NCBI GenBank assembly: GCA_005778045.1
Contig: SXKQ01000031.1
Location: 1-21,870, forward strand
DNA: 21,870 nt
Reading direction: 5' to 3'
DNA from: Planctomycetia bacterium
GTDB lineage: Bacteria; Planctomycetota; UBA1135; GCA-002686595
This document shows positions 1-8,529 of the stretch, piece after piece. Each line of letters begins with the position of its first letter. Positions within the stretch are counted from its first letter, which is position 1. Below the pieces are notes generated by a model, which did not search any database, had not been told where the DNA came from, and saw nothing but the letters and a program-made list of their open reading frames with translations. A program made the position numbers and the translations under genes.

Positions 1-93
1 CTCTTCGTTCGGCTTCGCTCGGCAATGGGTCGCGCCATGTCAACGTTGGGTAGTTCTCCCCCGCTCCCCCACCGAGCAAGCGCTGCCACCGCG

Positions 94-1826
94 ATGTCAG
101 ACGACTCGAACATTCGCCACGAGCCGCACGAGAAGCCGCCGCACCTGCTGGCGGCTGCGCTGGGCGGGCAGGTGGTCGCGTCGATCGTGGCCGGGATTCT
201 CATCACGCCACTCACGGGCGCGCGGGCCGCCGGGCTGTCACCGGCCGAGACCTCGTGGGTGGTGTTCGCTGCGCTGTTCGCGCCGGGTATCTCCACGTGG
301 CTGCAGAGCTCCCGCATCGGCGTGATCGGCAGCGGCTAGGTGCTGTTCGTGGGCTCGAACGTCGCGTTCGTGTGCGTCGCGACGGCGGCGTGCAAGGCGG
401 GCGGAATGCCGCTGCTCGCCACGCTCGGGGCGCTCTCCGCGCTCACCACCTTCCTCTTCACGTGGAAGCTCGTAGCCCTGCGGCGATTGCTGACGCCGGC
501 CGTCGGCGTCACGGTGATGATGCTGATGGCGCTCTCCGTGGCACCGGTCGTGTGGGGCATGCTCGCGCGCGTGCCTGCAGGGTTCGAGACGGGAGTAGCC
601 GCAGCCACTGCCGTTCTGTGCACGTTCATCCCGATGATTCTCCTCAGCCTGACCGGCAAGGGCATGCTGCGGCTGTGGGCGCCGGTCATCGGCGTGCTGA
701 CCGGTTCTGCGGTCGGCTATGCGTCGGGAATGGTGCAGGCCGATGCGGTGCGCAGCGCCGCGTGGATCGGCTCGCCGGCGACCAGTTGGCCCGGTCTTTC
801 ATTCGAGTTCTCGCCAGCTTTCCGGGGCCTGCTTCCCGCCTTCGTGCTGATTTCGCTTGTGGCATGCCTCGAGACGTACGCCGACGGCATGACCGTGCAG
901 CGTGCCTCCCACAGGACGGAGCAGCCGATCGACTTCCGCGCGGTGCAGGGAGCGATCAACGCCGACGGCACGGGCAGCTTTCTCGCCGGGCTGTTGGGCA
1001 CGGTGCCGAACACGGTCTATTCGTCGAGCGTCGCGGTAATGGAGCTCACCGGCGTCGCGGCCCGGCGCGTCGGCTTCTGGGACGGGCTGTTCTTGGTGAT
1101 GCTCGCGTTCTCGCCGAAGATCACCGCCATCATCGCGGCGATTCCGAGCATCGTCGCTGGCTCGTTCATCATGGTGCGGATCGCGCTGCTCTTCGGCAAC
1201 GGCCTGCGGTCGGTCGCCGATGGCGGCCTCGCCTTCGAGGAAGGCCTGTCGGTCTGCCTCGCGTTCTGGGTCGGCATGGGCTTCCAAGGAGGCCACCTGT
1301 TCAACGCTCGCCTGCCCGAGTAGGCCCGAGTGTTTCTCTCGAACGGCACCACCTCCGGCGCGCTGGTCGCGATGGCGATGGTGGCACTGTTGTCCCTGCG
1401 TCGCCGCAGCCGAGACCGCATTTCGCTGCCAATGTCGCTCGCGAGCTCTCGGAGGTGCGGCTCGTCGTGCGCGCGTTCAGCACGTGGCTCGGCTGGGATG
1501 AGCACTCCGAGAGCCGCCTCATGCTCGCCTGCGAGGAATCGATGCTGTACCTGCTCGAGCGGCGTGCGAGCCGGGAGCCCGCGACCGCCCGGGTGCGCGT
1601 GCACATCATCTGCACGGCGGTGGAAGACGAGGCGGAGGTGGAGCTGATCTGCACGCCAGCGAACGTCAACTTCCAGACGGCCATCGCAACGCTGCCGAAA
1701 TCAAGCGAGTCAGACCTGGAGGCGGACCTCTCGCTGCGACTCCTGCGCGCCATGACGCGAGACAACCGGCACATGCTGAACCACGGCATCGACTCTTTGA
1801 CTCTGCGCGTCGCCAGCCACGACTGA
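94..1826 (+). pseudogene. NCS2-type xanthine/uracil permease fused to an ATPase-like C-terminal domain, broken
   Basis: This encodes a polytopic inner-membrane nucleobase permease of the xanthine/uracil (NCS2) type. Evidence is a run of hydrophobic segments from 190 to 1300, the motif GTVPNTVYSSS near 1000-1030 after an ADGTGSFLAGLLG stretch, and FLSNGTTSGALVAM near 1330. The likely start is ATG 94; an upstream ATG at 25 is in frame but precedes no membrane segment. The frame is interrupted by TAG at 337-339 (after VIGSG) and TAG at 1321-1323 (between NARLPE and ARVFLSNG), and then shifts by one missing base near 1405-1425. Beyond the shift a soluble domain of about 130 residues ends at TGA 1826. 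It has CEESMLYLLE and a late LSLRLLR stretch and resembles the histidine-kinase-like ATPase domain found at the end of some NCS2 permeases. With three lesions it cannot make the full protein unless the TAGs are read through. The family call is firm; the C-terminal domain call is from memory. Confidence 0.8.
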
Positions 1827-2229
1827 GCGCGTGAGCACCGGACGCGCCCGCGAAAGAGTACTGCCGCGCTGCACGCTGCGCTCGGGCGAGTCGATGTCGG
1901 GCTTGGGCGTCAACACGGGGCTCGTGGGCAGCCCCACGCCACCGAGGCCGTGCTCTCCATCGTGGTGATGGTCGCCGGAATCACCGGACCGAAGCGACCC
2001 GGCAGCTGTCTGCGTCGGGATAGCCCGCGAAGAGCTCACTGTCGGTCCCTGCGAACGCCGCGCGGGAATGCCGTCGCGTCGGAGCCCGCTCACTCGCCTG
2101 GTTGTCCTTCTCGGGTTCCTCGAAGATGCTGCCACCCGTCGACTCTCGGATCCGGCGAGCTGGCGAGCGCGATGCACCGCGGATTGAGGCGGTGCCGGTT
2201 GCGAACGGCGGGCGCTACAGTTGCGCGTG
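1827..2229. other. Gene-poor gap, possible antiporter scrap
   Basis: No convincing gene lies between the broken permease and the peptide transporter. On the plus strand about 1888-1990 reads as a glycine-rich LGVNTGLVG stretch and, after a one-base change of frame, EAVLSIVVMVAGITGP. These two pieces recall the last membrane helices of Kef-type cation:proton antiporters, but they are too short to prove it. The sequence just before 2230 should hold the promoter of the peptide transporter. Confidence 0.25.
2216..2221 (+). promoter_or_regulatory. Candidate -10 element before the POT transporter
   Basis: TACAGT sits 8 bases before ATG 2230 and matches the TATAAT consensus at four of six positions. 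No good -35 element is found at normal spacing. If real, the mRNA would have almost no leader, which agrees with the lack of a clear Shine-Dalgarno sequence. It resembles TAGAGT in front of the ATP-grasp gene at 20833. Confidence 0.22.
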
Positions 2230-3798
2230 ATGAGTACCAACCAGACACCCCGCATGCCGCGACAGATCCCGTTCATCATCGCGAACGAGGGCTGCGAGCG
2301 CTTCAGCTTCTACGGGATGCGCAACATCCTGACGATCTTCCTCGCTTCGACGTTCTTCGCGACGTTGCCGGCGGCCGAGGCGCAGAGCGAGGCCAAGGAG
2401 ATCTTCCACGTCTTCGTGGCGGGTGTGTACTTCTTCCCGCTGCTCGGCGGCTGGATCTCCGATCGCTTCTTCGGCAAGTACCTGACGATCCTGTGGGTGT
2501 CGGTCGTGTACTGCATCGGTCATGCGTTGCTCGCGGTCTACGAGAACGAGCCCAAGGGCTTCTATGCCGGCCTGTTCCTGATCGCGCTCGGCTCCGGCGG
2601 CATCAAGCCGCTCGTCTCGACCTTCATGGGCGACCAGTTCGACCGGTCGAACAAGCAACTCGCCAAGGTCGCGTTCGAGGCCTTCTACTGGATCATCAAC
2701 TTCGGCTCGTTCTTCGCATCGCTGTTCATGCCCAAGCTGCTGCAGGGCGCGGGGCCGGCGGAGTGGTGGGGCTGGCCGGCGGCGTCGGTGGCGTTCGGCA
2801 TCCCCGGCGTGCTGATGCTGATCGCGACCGTGTTCTTCTGGGCTGGCCGCAAGCGCTACGTGAAGGTTCCGCCGGCGCCGCCGGACCCGCATTCCTTCGC
2901 GAACGTCATCCGCACGGCGCTGACCGCGCGCGGCGGCGTGACACCCGGCCTCGCGCTCGCCATCGCAGGCGGCGTGCTCGCGCTCGGCTCCGTCGCGATG
3001 ATCTGGGTGCTCGGATGGAAGATCGTGATCGCGCTGTGCCTCGCACTCGTGCTCGTGCTGTTCGGAGTCGGGCTCGGCGCGTGGATGGAGCTCGATAACG
3101 CGCGGGGCAAGCATCCCGACGAAGCCGTAGACGGCGTGCGTTCGGTGCTGCGCGTGCTGGTGATCTTCGCGCTCGTCACGCCGTTCTGGTCGCTGTTCGA
3201 TCAGAAGGCCTCGACGTGGGTGTTTCAGGCGGACGCGATGACCAAGCCCCTGTGGTTCAGTCCAGCGCAGATGCAAGCGCTCAACCCGGCGCTCGTGATG
3301 CTGATTATCCCGTTCAACAACCTCGTGGTGTACCCGTGGCTGCGCAAGCACGGCAAGGAGCCGAGCCAGCTCGGGCGCATGGCGCTCGGCATGGCGCTCG
3401 CCGGCGTGTCGTGGATCGTGGTCGGTGCGATGCAGCTCGTGATCGACGGTGGCGAGGCGCTCTCGATCGCATGGCAGGTGCTGCCGTACATCCTGCTGAC
3501 CGCGGGTGAGGTGCTGCTCTCCGCGACGGGTCTCGAGTTCGCCTACAGTCAGGCGCCGGCCTCGATGAAGGGCGTGATCATGAGCTTCTGGAGCCTCGCG
3601 GTGACCGTCGGCAACCTGTGGGTGCTGATCGTCAACGTCAGCGTGAAAAACGACACGGTGCTCGGCGCCATCGAGCAGTCGGGCATGGGCTCGATCGCCT
3701 TCCAGATGTTCTTCTTCGCCGCCTTCGCCCTCGTCGCCGCGCTCGCCTTCCATCTCGTCGCGAAACGCTACCGCGTCGTCGACAACTATCGGAGCTAG
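2230..3798 (+). CDS. POT/PTR2-family proton-coupled oligopeptide transporter
   Basis: This is an inner-membrane MFS transporter expected to import di- and tripeptides with protons. The family signature ExxERFxYYG is present as EGCERFSFYG at residues 20-29, with E20, E23 and R24 as the proton- and substrate-linked residues known in the family. The loop motif GGWISDRFFGKY follows the next helix, then GSGGIKP and FYWIINFGSF, the second PTR2 signature. At 522 residues with many hydrophobic segments it has the usual length. I chose ATG 2230 (MSTNQTP); an in-frame TTG at 2221 would add only three residues. The gene is intact between two broken neighbours and seems to be a single-gene unit. The exact substrate cannot be read from sequence. 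Confidence 0.93.
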   Translation: MSTNQTPRMPRQIPFIIANEGCERFSFYGMRNILTIFLASTFFATLPAAEAQSEAKEIFHVFVAGVYFFPLLGGWISDRFFGKYLTILWVSVVYCIGHALLAVYENEPKGFYAGLFLIALGSGGIKPLVSTFMGDQFDRSNKQLAKVAFEAFYWIINFGSFFASLFMPKLLQGAGPAEWWGWPAASVAFGIPGVLMLIATVFFWAGRKRYVKVPPAPPDPHSFANVIRTALTARGGVTPGLALAIAGGVLALGSVAMIWVLGWKIVIALCLALVLVLFGVGLGAWMELDNARGKHPDEAVDGVRSVLRVLVIFALVTPFWSLFDQKASTWVFQADAMTKPLWFSPAQMQALNPALVMLIIPFNNLVVYPWLRKHGKEPSQLGRMALGMALAGVSWIVVGAMQLVIDGGEALSIAWQVLPYILLTAGEVLLSATGLEFAYSQAPASMKGVIMSFWSLAVTVGNLWVLIVNVSVKNDTVLGAIEQSGMGSIAFQMFFFAAFALVAALAFHLVAKRYRVVDNYRS

Positions 3799-3898
3799 CT
3801 GGATATCGAGCGCTGTGGCTGCCTGCGAAGCAACGCGCCAGTCGCACTTTTCGCGCGAGCAAGCGCTGCGCAGTGCTGCCAGCGTCACGCTTGCGGGC

Positions 3899-5447
3899 AT
3901 GGCCGAGCTCTCGTCACCTCGTGGCACTCGCGATCTGCTGCACGGGGCGTTGTGGCTTCTCCAGCACGTCGTAGCGGCAGTCGCAGCAACCGCACCGCTC
4001 GTCGCCTAGGTTCACTATCACCCTGACGGACAGCCGTGGAGCCAACGCGTGCCGGAAGGTCCTGACGCGGTGGTGTCGGGCTGGGATTACAACCTCGGTC
4101 GGTCCGGCCTGCGTGTCGAGCTCGTGGCCGAAGCGCCGACGCACTTGGTCGTGCGTCACGTGTTCGAGAGCTCGAGCGCAGCCGGGCGCGTCGAAGTCGG
4201 CGATCACATCGTCGGCGTCGCAGGAGGACGCTTCGCGAAGCCGCACTGCAACGGCTATGGCATGGACGTATTCGGTCCGCAGGGGCCGCTGCTCGACCTT
4301 GCGAACGCGCTGGAGGCGCGCAGTCCAAGGTTGGCGAAGGACGTCTAGAGCTGCTGCTGGAGCGCAACGGCAGGCCGCTGTCCGTGACGCTGGCCATCGG
4401 GACGCGCGACGGAGAGTTCGCGCCGAGCTACCCGGCCGAGTGCAGGAAGAGCGAGCGCGTCCTCGCCGAACTGCTCGAGTACCTGCTCGCGGCACAGCGC
4501 GACGACGGCTCGTTCGGCGACTCCGTAGTCGACACGTTCGCGTCGCTGGCGCTTCTCACCAGCGGAGAGCGCAAGCATCTCGCCGCGGTCGAGCGCAGCG
4601 CGCGCCACCACGCGCACACGACCAAGGCCGTCGATCAGGACAGCCTGATCAACTGGCGTTACATGACGGCGGCCATCGTGTTGAGCGAGTATCACGCCCG
4701 CACACGGGAATCGTGGGTCGTACGGGAACTCGAGGAGTGCGCAACTTCCTCATGTCGTCGCAGTACATGTCGCTCGCGCAGGTGAACCCGCGCGTCAGGG
4801 AATCACACCCCGACAGCTACCCCACGAGCTCGGGCGAGCAGCATGGCGGCTGGGGCCACAATCCGGGCTTTGAGGGCTACGGACCGATCGCGATGCTCAC
4901 TGGGCAGGGCGTGCTCGCGTTGTCGCTGATGCATCGCTGCGGAGTGGAGGTCGATCGCGAGCGCCTCGCCGCAGCCACGGCCTTCCTCCAGCGAGGCGCG
5001 GGCTCGAACGGCTACGTCTGGTACGGCGACGAGGTTGCGGGCGATCAGGATTGGGCCGACATGGGGCGCACGGGCGCCGCTGGCATCGCGCTGCACATGC
5101 ATCCATGGCCCGACGCGTCGATAAAGTCGCGCGCGCGCAGGCACTCGCGGCTCATCGGCGAGCGGCCGGAGAGCTTCCCCGATACGCATGCATCGCCCAT
5201 CATGGGGATGGGTTACGCAGCACTTGCCGCGAACGTCGACGAGGCGAGCTGGCGCAAGCTGATGGATGCCAATCGCTGGTGGTTCACGCTGGCCCAGTGC
5301 ACGGACGGGACCTTCTACTACCAGCCCAGTCGCGACAACACCGGCTACGGCTCGGATTCGCGCTTGAGCGCGTCCGCAGTCGCGGCATTCATCTTCTCGC
5401 TCCCCAAGCGCAACCTCCTGATCACTGGTGCGAAGCGCGGGCCGTAG
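3899..5447 (+). pseudogene. Secreted PDZ plus DUF6288-like protein, broken by one TAG and two frameshifts
   Basis: Three reading frames join into one protein. A possible signal peptide (ATG 3899, hydrophobic LLQHVVAAVAATAPLVA) is cut by TAG 4007-4009. The same frame continues with HYHPDGQPWS and a PDZ-like domain (about 4060-4330; GRVEVGDHIVGVAGG is the usual PDZ strand-turn). One base is missing near 4330, after which the PDZ end (RLELLLERNGRPLSV) and a helical domain run on (QRDDGSFGDS, LINWRYM). A second base is missing near 4738, at ELEE/VRNFLM, and the last frame carries HGGWGHNPGFEGYGPIAMLTG, YVWYGDEVAG and DWADMGRTGAAG to TAG 5447. From memory this order matches planctomycete and verrucomicrobial DUF6288 proteins, whose function is not known to me; the toroid-like helical repeats suggest a binding or glycan-related role. 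The strongly conserved sequence on both sides of each shift says the decay is recent or the sequence has errors. Confidence 0.82.
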
Positions 5448-5758
5448 GCGCGCGAGCCGCGCGCGCGGGAGCGGCAAGGCTCGGCGCGTCCGGGGGCGCC
5501 CGACACCGTCGGCCGCGCCCGCGCGGGATCCGGGGCAGATCTCGACCGTGGAGGGGCTCGGAGCGGGAGCCGGTGCTCGATCGACGGCGGAGCCGATTTT
5601 TTCGAGCAAGATCAGCCCGGGCGTTCCTGAAGGAATGCCCCCCACGAGAGCGCGGAAGACCCGCAGCACTCCGGGGAGCGGCCTCGGGAGTTCCTGTTCC
5701 CCCAGACCGTGGTCGGCCCGCCCTTGAGCGACTCCCGAGACAAACTCCCCCCGGGACG
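5448..5758. other. Intergenic stretch with one hairpin
   Basis: No gene is visible here. It contains a run of six Ts at 5597-5602 and a compact hairpin at 5619-5640 (listed separately). It probably holds the 3' end of the broken DUF6288-like gene and the upstream region of the beta-helix remnant. Confidence 0.5.
5619..5640. repeat. Nine-pair hairpin, terminator-like without T tail
   Basis: GGGCGTTCC and GGAATGCCC pair over nine positions (one G-U as RNA on the plus strand) around the four-base loop TGAA. No T-run follows on either strand directly, so it may be a rho-independent-like terminator for the gene ending at 5447, an RNA stability element, or chance. Confidence 0.4.
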
Positions 5759-6252
5759 TTGACCCGCTCCTTCACCCTGCGCCTGCCGCTTGCCTGCCTG
5801 TTGTTCGCCGCCGGGACCTCCCCACGCGCCCAGAACTGGATCTCGGACGGCAATCGGATCGGAGCCCGCCACGGGGCTGCGCTCGGCGACAGCACGCCCT
5901 CGGAAGGTCGCGGTGCCAGCAGCTGCACGCTCGTCGACAATGTGGCGAGCCTCGCGGGTGGCGGTACGTTCGGCTGCACGACCTCGAGCTCCATCCTCTA
6001 GGCCAAACCAGCCTCAGGCGCTCGCTGGAGTCATCACGACCCACAGCAACGTGCAGGTACGGACGGGCGTCAATCCCACCAACACCCCAGTCGCACCGCG
6101 CCTTCGTCCGGGAAGGCATCTCCGACAACAGGAGCGGCATCGTCCACCATGTCGAGGAGGACTTCACCGCGCTGCCGCGCAACGTCCTCGGCGCCTCGGC
6201 CGTCCACCGCCTGCACCTTTGGGGCCCGTGGTACTACGTCGAATTCAGCTGA
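5759..6252 (+). pseudogene. Remnant of a secreted right-handed beta-helix protein
   Basis: A TTG at 5759 would open a classic signal peptide (MTRSFTLRLPLACLLFAAG, cleavage near SPRAQ). After it comes GASSCTLVDNVASLAGGGTFGCT, the strand-turn pattern of parallel beta-helix surface proteins (CTLxxNxAxxGGG), ending in SSSIL and TAG at 5999-6001. In the next frame the repeat continues as a QPQALAGVITTHSNVQ stretch and then NPTNTPVAPR. A further shift gives FVREGISDN and runs to TGA 6252 (ending WGPWYYVEFS). In intact relatives the strand usually reads SILWGN before the THSNVQ part, so the TAG probably replaces TGG. The body is much shorter than a normal beta-helix protein. This is a decayed, shrunken gene; intact members are exported or surface-bound, often adhesins or polysaccharide-binding proteins. 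Confidence 0.6.
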
Positions 6253-6277
6253 CGAAACCCCGCGCGCTCGCTTTCGC

Positions 6278-8398
6278 TCACTGCGTGTAGCCGAGCGCCT
6301 CAAGGCTCGTGTTGCCGCGCTGGCGACCCTCGGCGCGCAGCCGGGGCTGCGCTGTCCAGCCCTCGAGCTCGCGCAGCACCTCAGAACCATCGGAGGGTGA
6401 CGTCGTGAGCGTGGGCACGCCGCGCGGAGAAAGGCGCCAGCACTCGCGTTGGCCGTCGTCGCGACGGATCAGTTGAAACTCGCGCCACAATGCCGCGGTT
6501 TCGTGCACTGCCCGCTGAGGAGCATGGCGCACATGCCACGCCGATGGGTAGTGCTCCGCAAACACGGGGCGGTCGCCCGAGGAGCCCGCGAATAGGTCCC
6601 GACCCGCGCAAGGCTCGGGTCGCGGCAGATCGAGCGCCGCGAGAACGGTAGGCGTCACATCCACACCGCTGGCGAGATCCTCGACGACGCGGCCCTCCTT
6701 CTGCCCTGGGAGCTTGACCAGCAGCGGCACGCACAACTCGCCGAGCTGCACGGACATGCCGTGCTCAAGATTGCCCCGTTCGCCGAACTCCTCGCCGTGG
6801 TCGGAGACCACGACGATGAGCGCTTGGTCGTACAGACCCATGCGCTTGAGCCGATCGAACAGCTCCCCGACCTGCGAGTCGAGATAGGCGATCGAAGCGT
6901 CGTAGAGCGCGAGCAGCGCGTCCCGTTGCGCGTCCGCGAGTTCCATCTCGCCGCGATACAGGCGCGCCCTCCACGTGTAGTAGTCCCACTTGCGCACGGA
7001 CGCGACGCCCGCGGCGAAGCGGGACCTCCACGGCTCGGGCGGGGAATAGGGCATGTGCGCGTCCATGTAGTTGACGAACAGCGCGAGCGGACGGCCGTCG
7101 GGACGCACCGCATGTTCGGTGAGGCGCTCCTCGAGCGCGGCGTCGATCTCGCCGGCCGTGCGGTACATCACGTCGAACTCGTGCGGCTCGAGCCACTCGT
7201 ACAGCAGCTCGTGCAGCAGCCTGCGCGTCGTGCAGTGCGCGACCTTCGGGAATGCGAGCCTCCGGACGCGCGCGTCGTAGCGCTCGAAGCCCTGCGCGAG
7301 CCCGTGGTTCGGGCCGAGATATCCGAAGTTCGAAACCACCCCCTCGGTCGCCCAACCCGCCGCCTGCAGGCGCTCGAAGAGCGTTACGTGCTCGCGCCGC
7401 AGCGGCAGTGCGTGCGCACGATCCTTCACGGGGATCGCGTCGTGCTCGCGCGGATAGAGTCCCGTGAACATGCTCGCGTGGCTCGGCAGCGTGAAGTCAG
7501 CCGCTGCATACATGCGCGCGAAGCGTGTCGCGCCCTCGGCAAACTCGCGCAAGCGAGGCGTGGTGTCGCGCTCGTAGCCGTAGACGGACATGTGGTCCGA
7601 ACGCACGGTGTCGAGCGAGAGGAAGATGACCGGAGTCCGAGACGTCACGGTCGCGCGCGGCAGGGATTGCTCGAGCACATCCGTGCCGAAGATGCAGCCA
7701 CCGAACGCCAGCACGAGCGCGGCGCTCGTCGCGGCCCAGCCCGTCGCAGCGGGTGACTCGAGGCGTGCGCGCAGCAGCGTCGACACTGCCAGCACCAGCA
7801 GCACCCAGGCGGCCACAAGCGCGCGACGTGTCATCCAGCTCTCTGCGGCCAGCGCATCGACGGTGAGCCACGGCACGGTGAACACCAGCACGAACGCGGT
7901 CCACGGGGATGCGAGCCCCGCGAGCCAGCGCGCGAACCGAGCGTTCGTCCACGCGGCCGCGAATGTGACGAGCAGGACCACCGAGAGCACGAGCGTGTCG
8001 CGCAGCTCGGCACGTCCGGGCTCCAAGTCACGCGCCTGCAGCCAGAGCACGGCGAGCAAGGCGGCGAACGTCGCGCAGCTCGCGCTCGCCGCGAGCGGAT
8101 CCGTCCCGACCCGACGCGCGATGCTCAGGGCCCAGCGCGTCGTCGAGGCGGCTGCAAGCGCGCCGAACGCAGCGCAGAGCAGGGCGTGAAGAGCGATCGA
8201 GATGGCGCTCTGAGGCGCATACTCGAAGCCATCCGTCGTCGCTCGCGCCAGCCACGTCCCGAGCATGGCCTCGCACGCGGCATACATGAGGCCCACGCGC
8301 ACCCCGACGAGTGCCGCGGATCGCCGCGATACTTGCGTGCAAGCTTGCATCGGGATTCGAAGGGTGTGCGTCGGCTGCGAACGGACTGGGCCTGACAT
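6278..8398 (-). CDS. Membrane-anchored sulfatase-superfamily hydrolase or transferase with Thr at the nucleophile site
   Basis: The first 250 residues hold about six or seven membrane segments; the rest is an alkaline-phosphatase-fold sulfatase domain facing the periplasm. Metal ligands are visible: LSLDTVRSDH (D263 and neighbours) and VVSDHGEEFGE (D533, H534). The nucleophile motif is TLPSHAS, so position 303 is Thr where formylglycine sulfatases have Cys or Ser in C/S-x-P-S-R. Thr at this site is known in lipoteichoic-acid synthase and phosphoethanolamine transferases, which also carry N-terminal membrane helices, so transfer or hydrolysis of phospho-groups is as likely as sulfate-ester cleavage. 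The protein has 706 residues and starts at ATG 8398. It ends in LEALGYTQ, the LxxLGY tail common in planctomycete sulfatases. The gene is divergent from the arylsulfotransferase, with 131 bp between starts. The fold is certain, the substrate unknown. Confidence 0.88.
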   Translation of the reverse strand: MSGPVRSQPTHTLRIPMQACTQVSRRSAALVGVRVGLMYAACEAMLGTWLARATTDGFEYAPQSAISIALHALLCAAFGALAAASTTRWALSIARRVGTDPLAASASCATFAALLAVLWLQARDLEPGRAELRDTLVLSVVLLVTFAAAWTNARFARWLAGLASPWTAFVLVFTVPWLTVDALAAESWMTRRALVAAWVLLVLAVSTLLRARLESPAATGWAATSAALVLAFGGCIFGTDVLEQSLPRATVTSRTPVIFLSLDTVRSDHMSVYGYERDTTPRLREFAEGATRFARMYAAADFTLPSHASMFTGLYPREHDAIPVKDRAHALPLRREHVTLFERLQAAGWATEGVVSNFGYLGPNHGLAQGFERYDARVRRLAFPKVAHCTTRRLLHELLYEWLEPHEFDVMYRTAGEIDAALEERLTEHAVRPDGRPLALFVNYMDAHMPYSPPEPWRSRFAAGVASVRKWDYYTWRARLYRGEMELADAQRDALLALYDASIAYLDSQVGELFDRLKRMGLYDQALIVVVSDHGEEFGERGNLEHGMSVQLGELCVPLLVKLPGQKEGRVVEDLASGVDVTPTVLAALDLPRPEPCAGRDLFAGSSGDRPVFAEHYPSAWHVRHAPQRAVHETAALWREFQLIRRDDGQRECWRLSPRGVPTLTTSPSDGSEVLRELEGWTAQPRLRAEGRQRGNTSLEALGYTQ

Positions 8399-8473
8399 GG
8401 GTCAGGCTAGGGCAGCCGATACCCCGCGTACAGTCGTTTTCGCGGACTCGCCAGTCGGACGCGCCGGGGCGGC

Positions 8474-8501
8474 TTGTTGGCTCGCACGAAGTCGATAGGA
8501 T
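8474..8501 (+). promoter_or_regulatory. Candidate sigma-70-type promoter for the arylsulfotransferase
   Basis: TTGTTG at 8474-8479 and TAGGAT at 8496-8501 are separated by 16 bases and match the -35 and -10 consensus at four of six positions each. They lie in the 131-bp gap between divergent genes, about 28 bp before ATG 8530. Confidence 0.35.
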
Positions 8502-8529
8502 CAGACTGCGCGCCTTTCGGCACTCTGCC

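Noticed and set aside
337..1323. Genome-wide TAG reassignment
   Set aside because: TAG ends at least eight genes in this window, and the replaced residues seem to differ from site to site.
2215..3927. Long minus-strand open frame (570 codons) opposite the POT transporter
   Set aside because: It is a shadow of the transporter gene: the composition is His-, Arg-, Glu- and Asp-rich with no domain, while the plus strand carries clear family motifs.
5590..5602. Six-T run after a GC-rich stretch, as a rho-independent terminator
   Set aside because: I could not build a good stem directly before the T-run; only five bases pair across a large loop.
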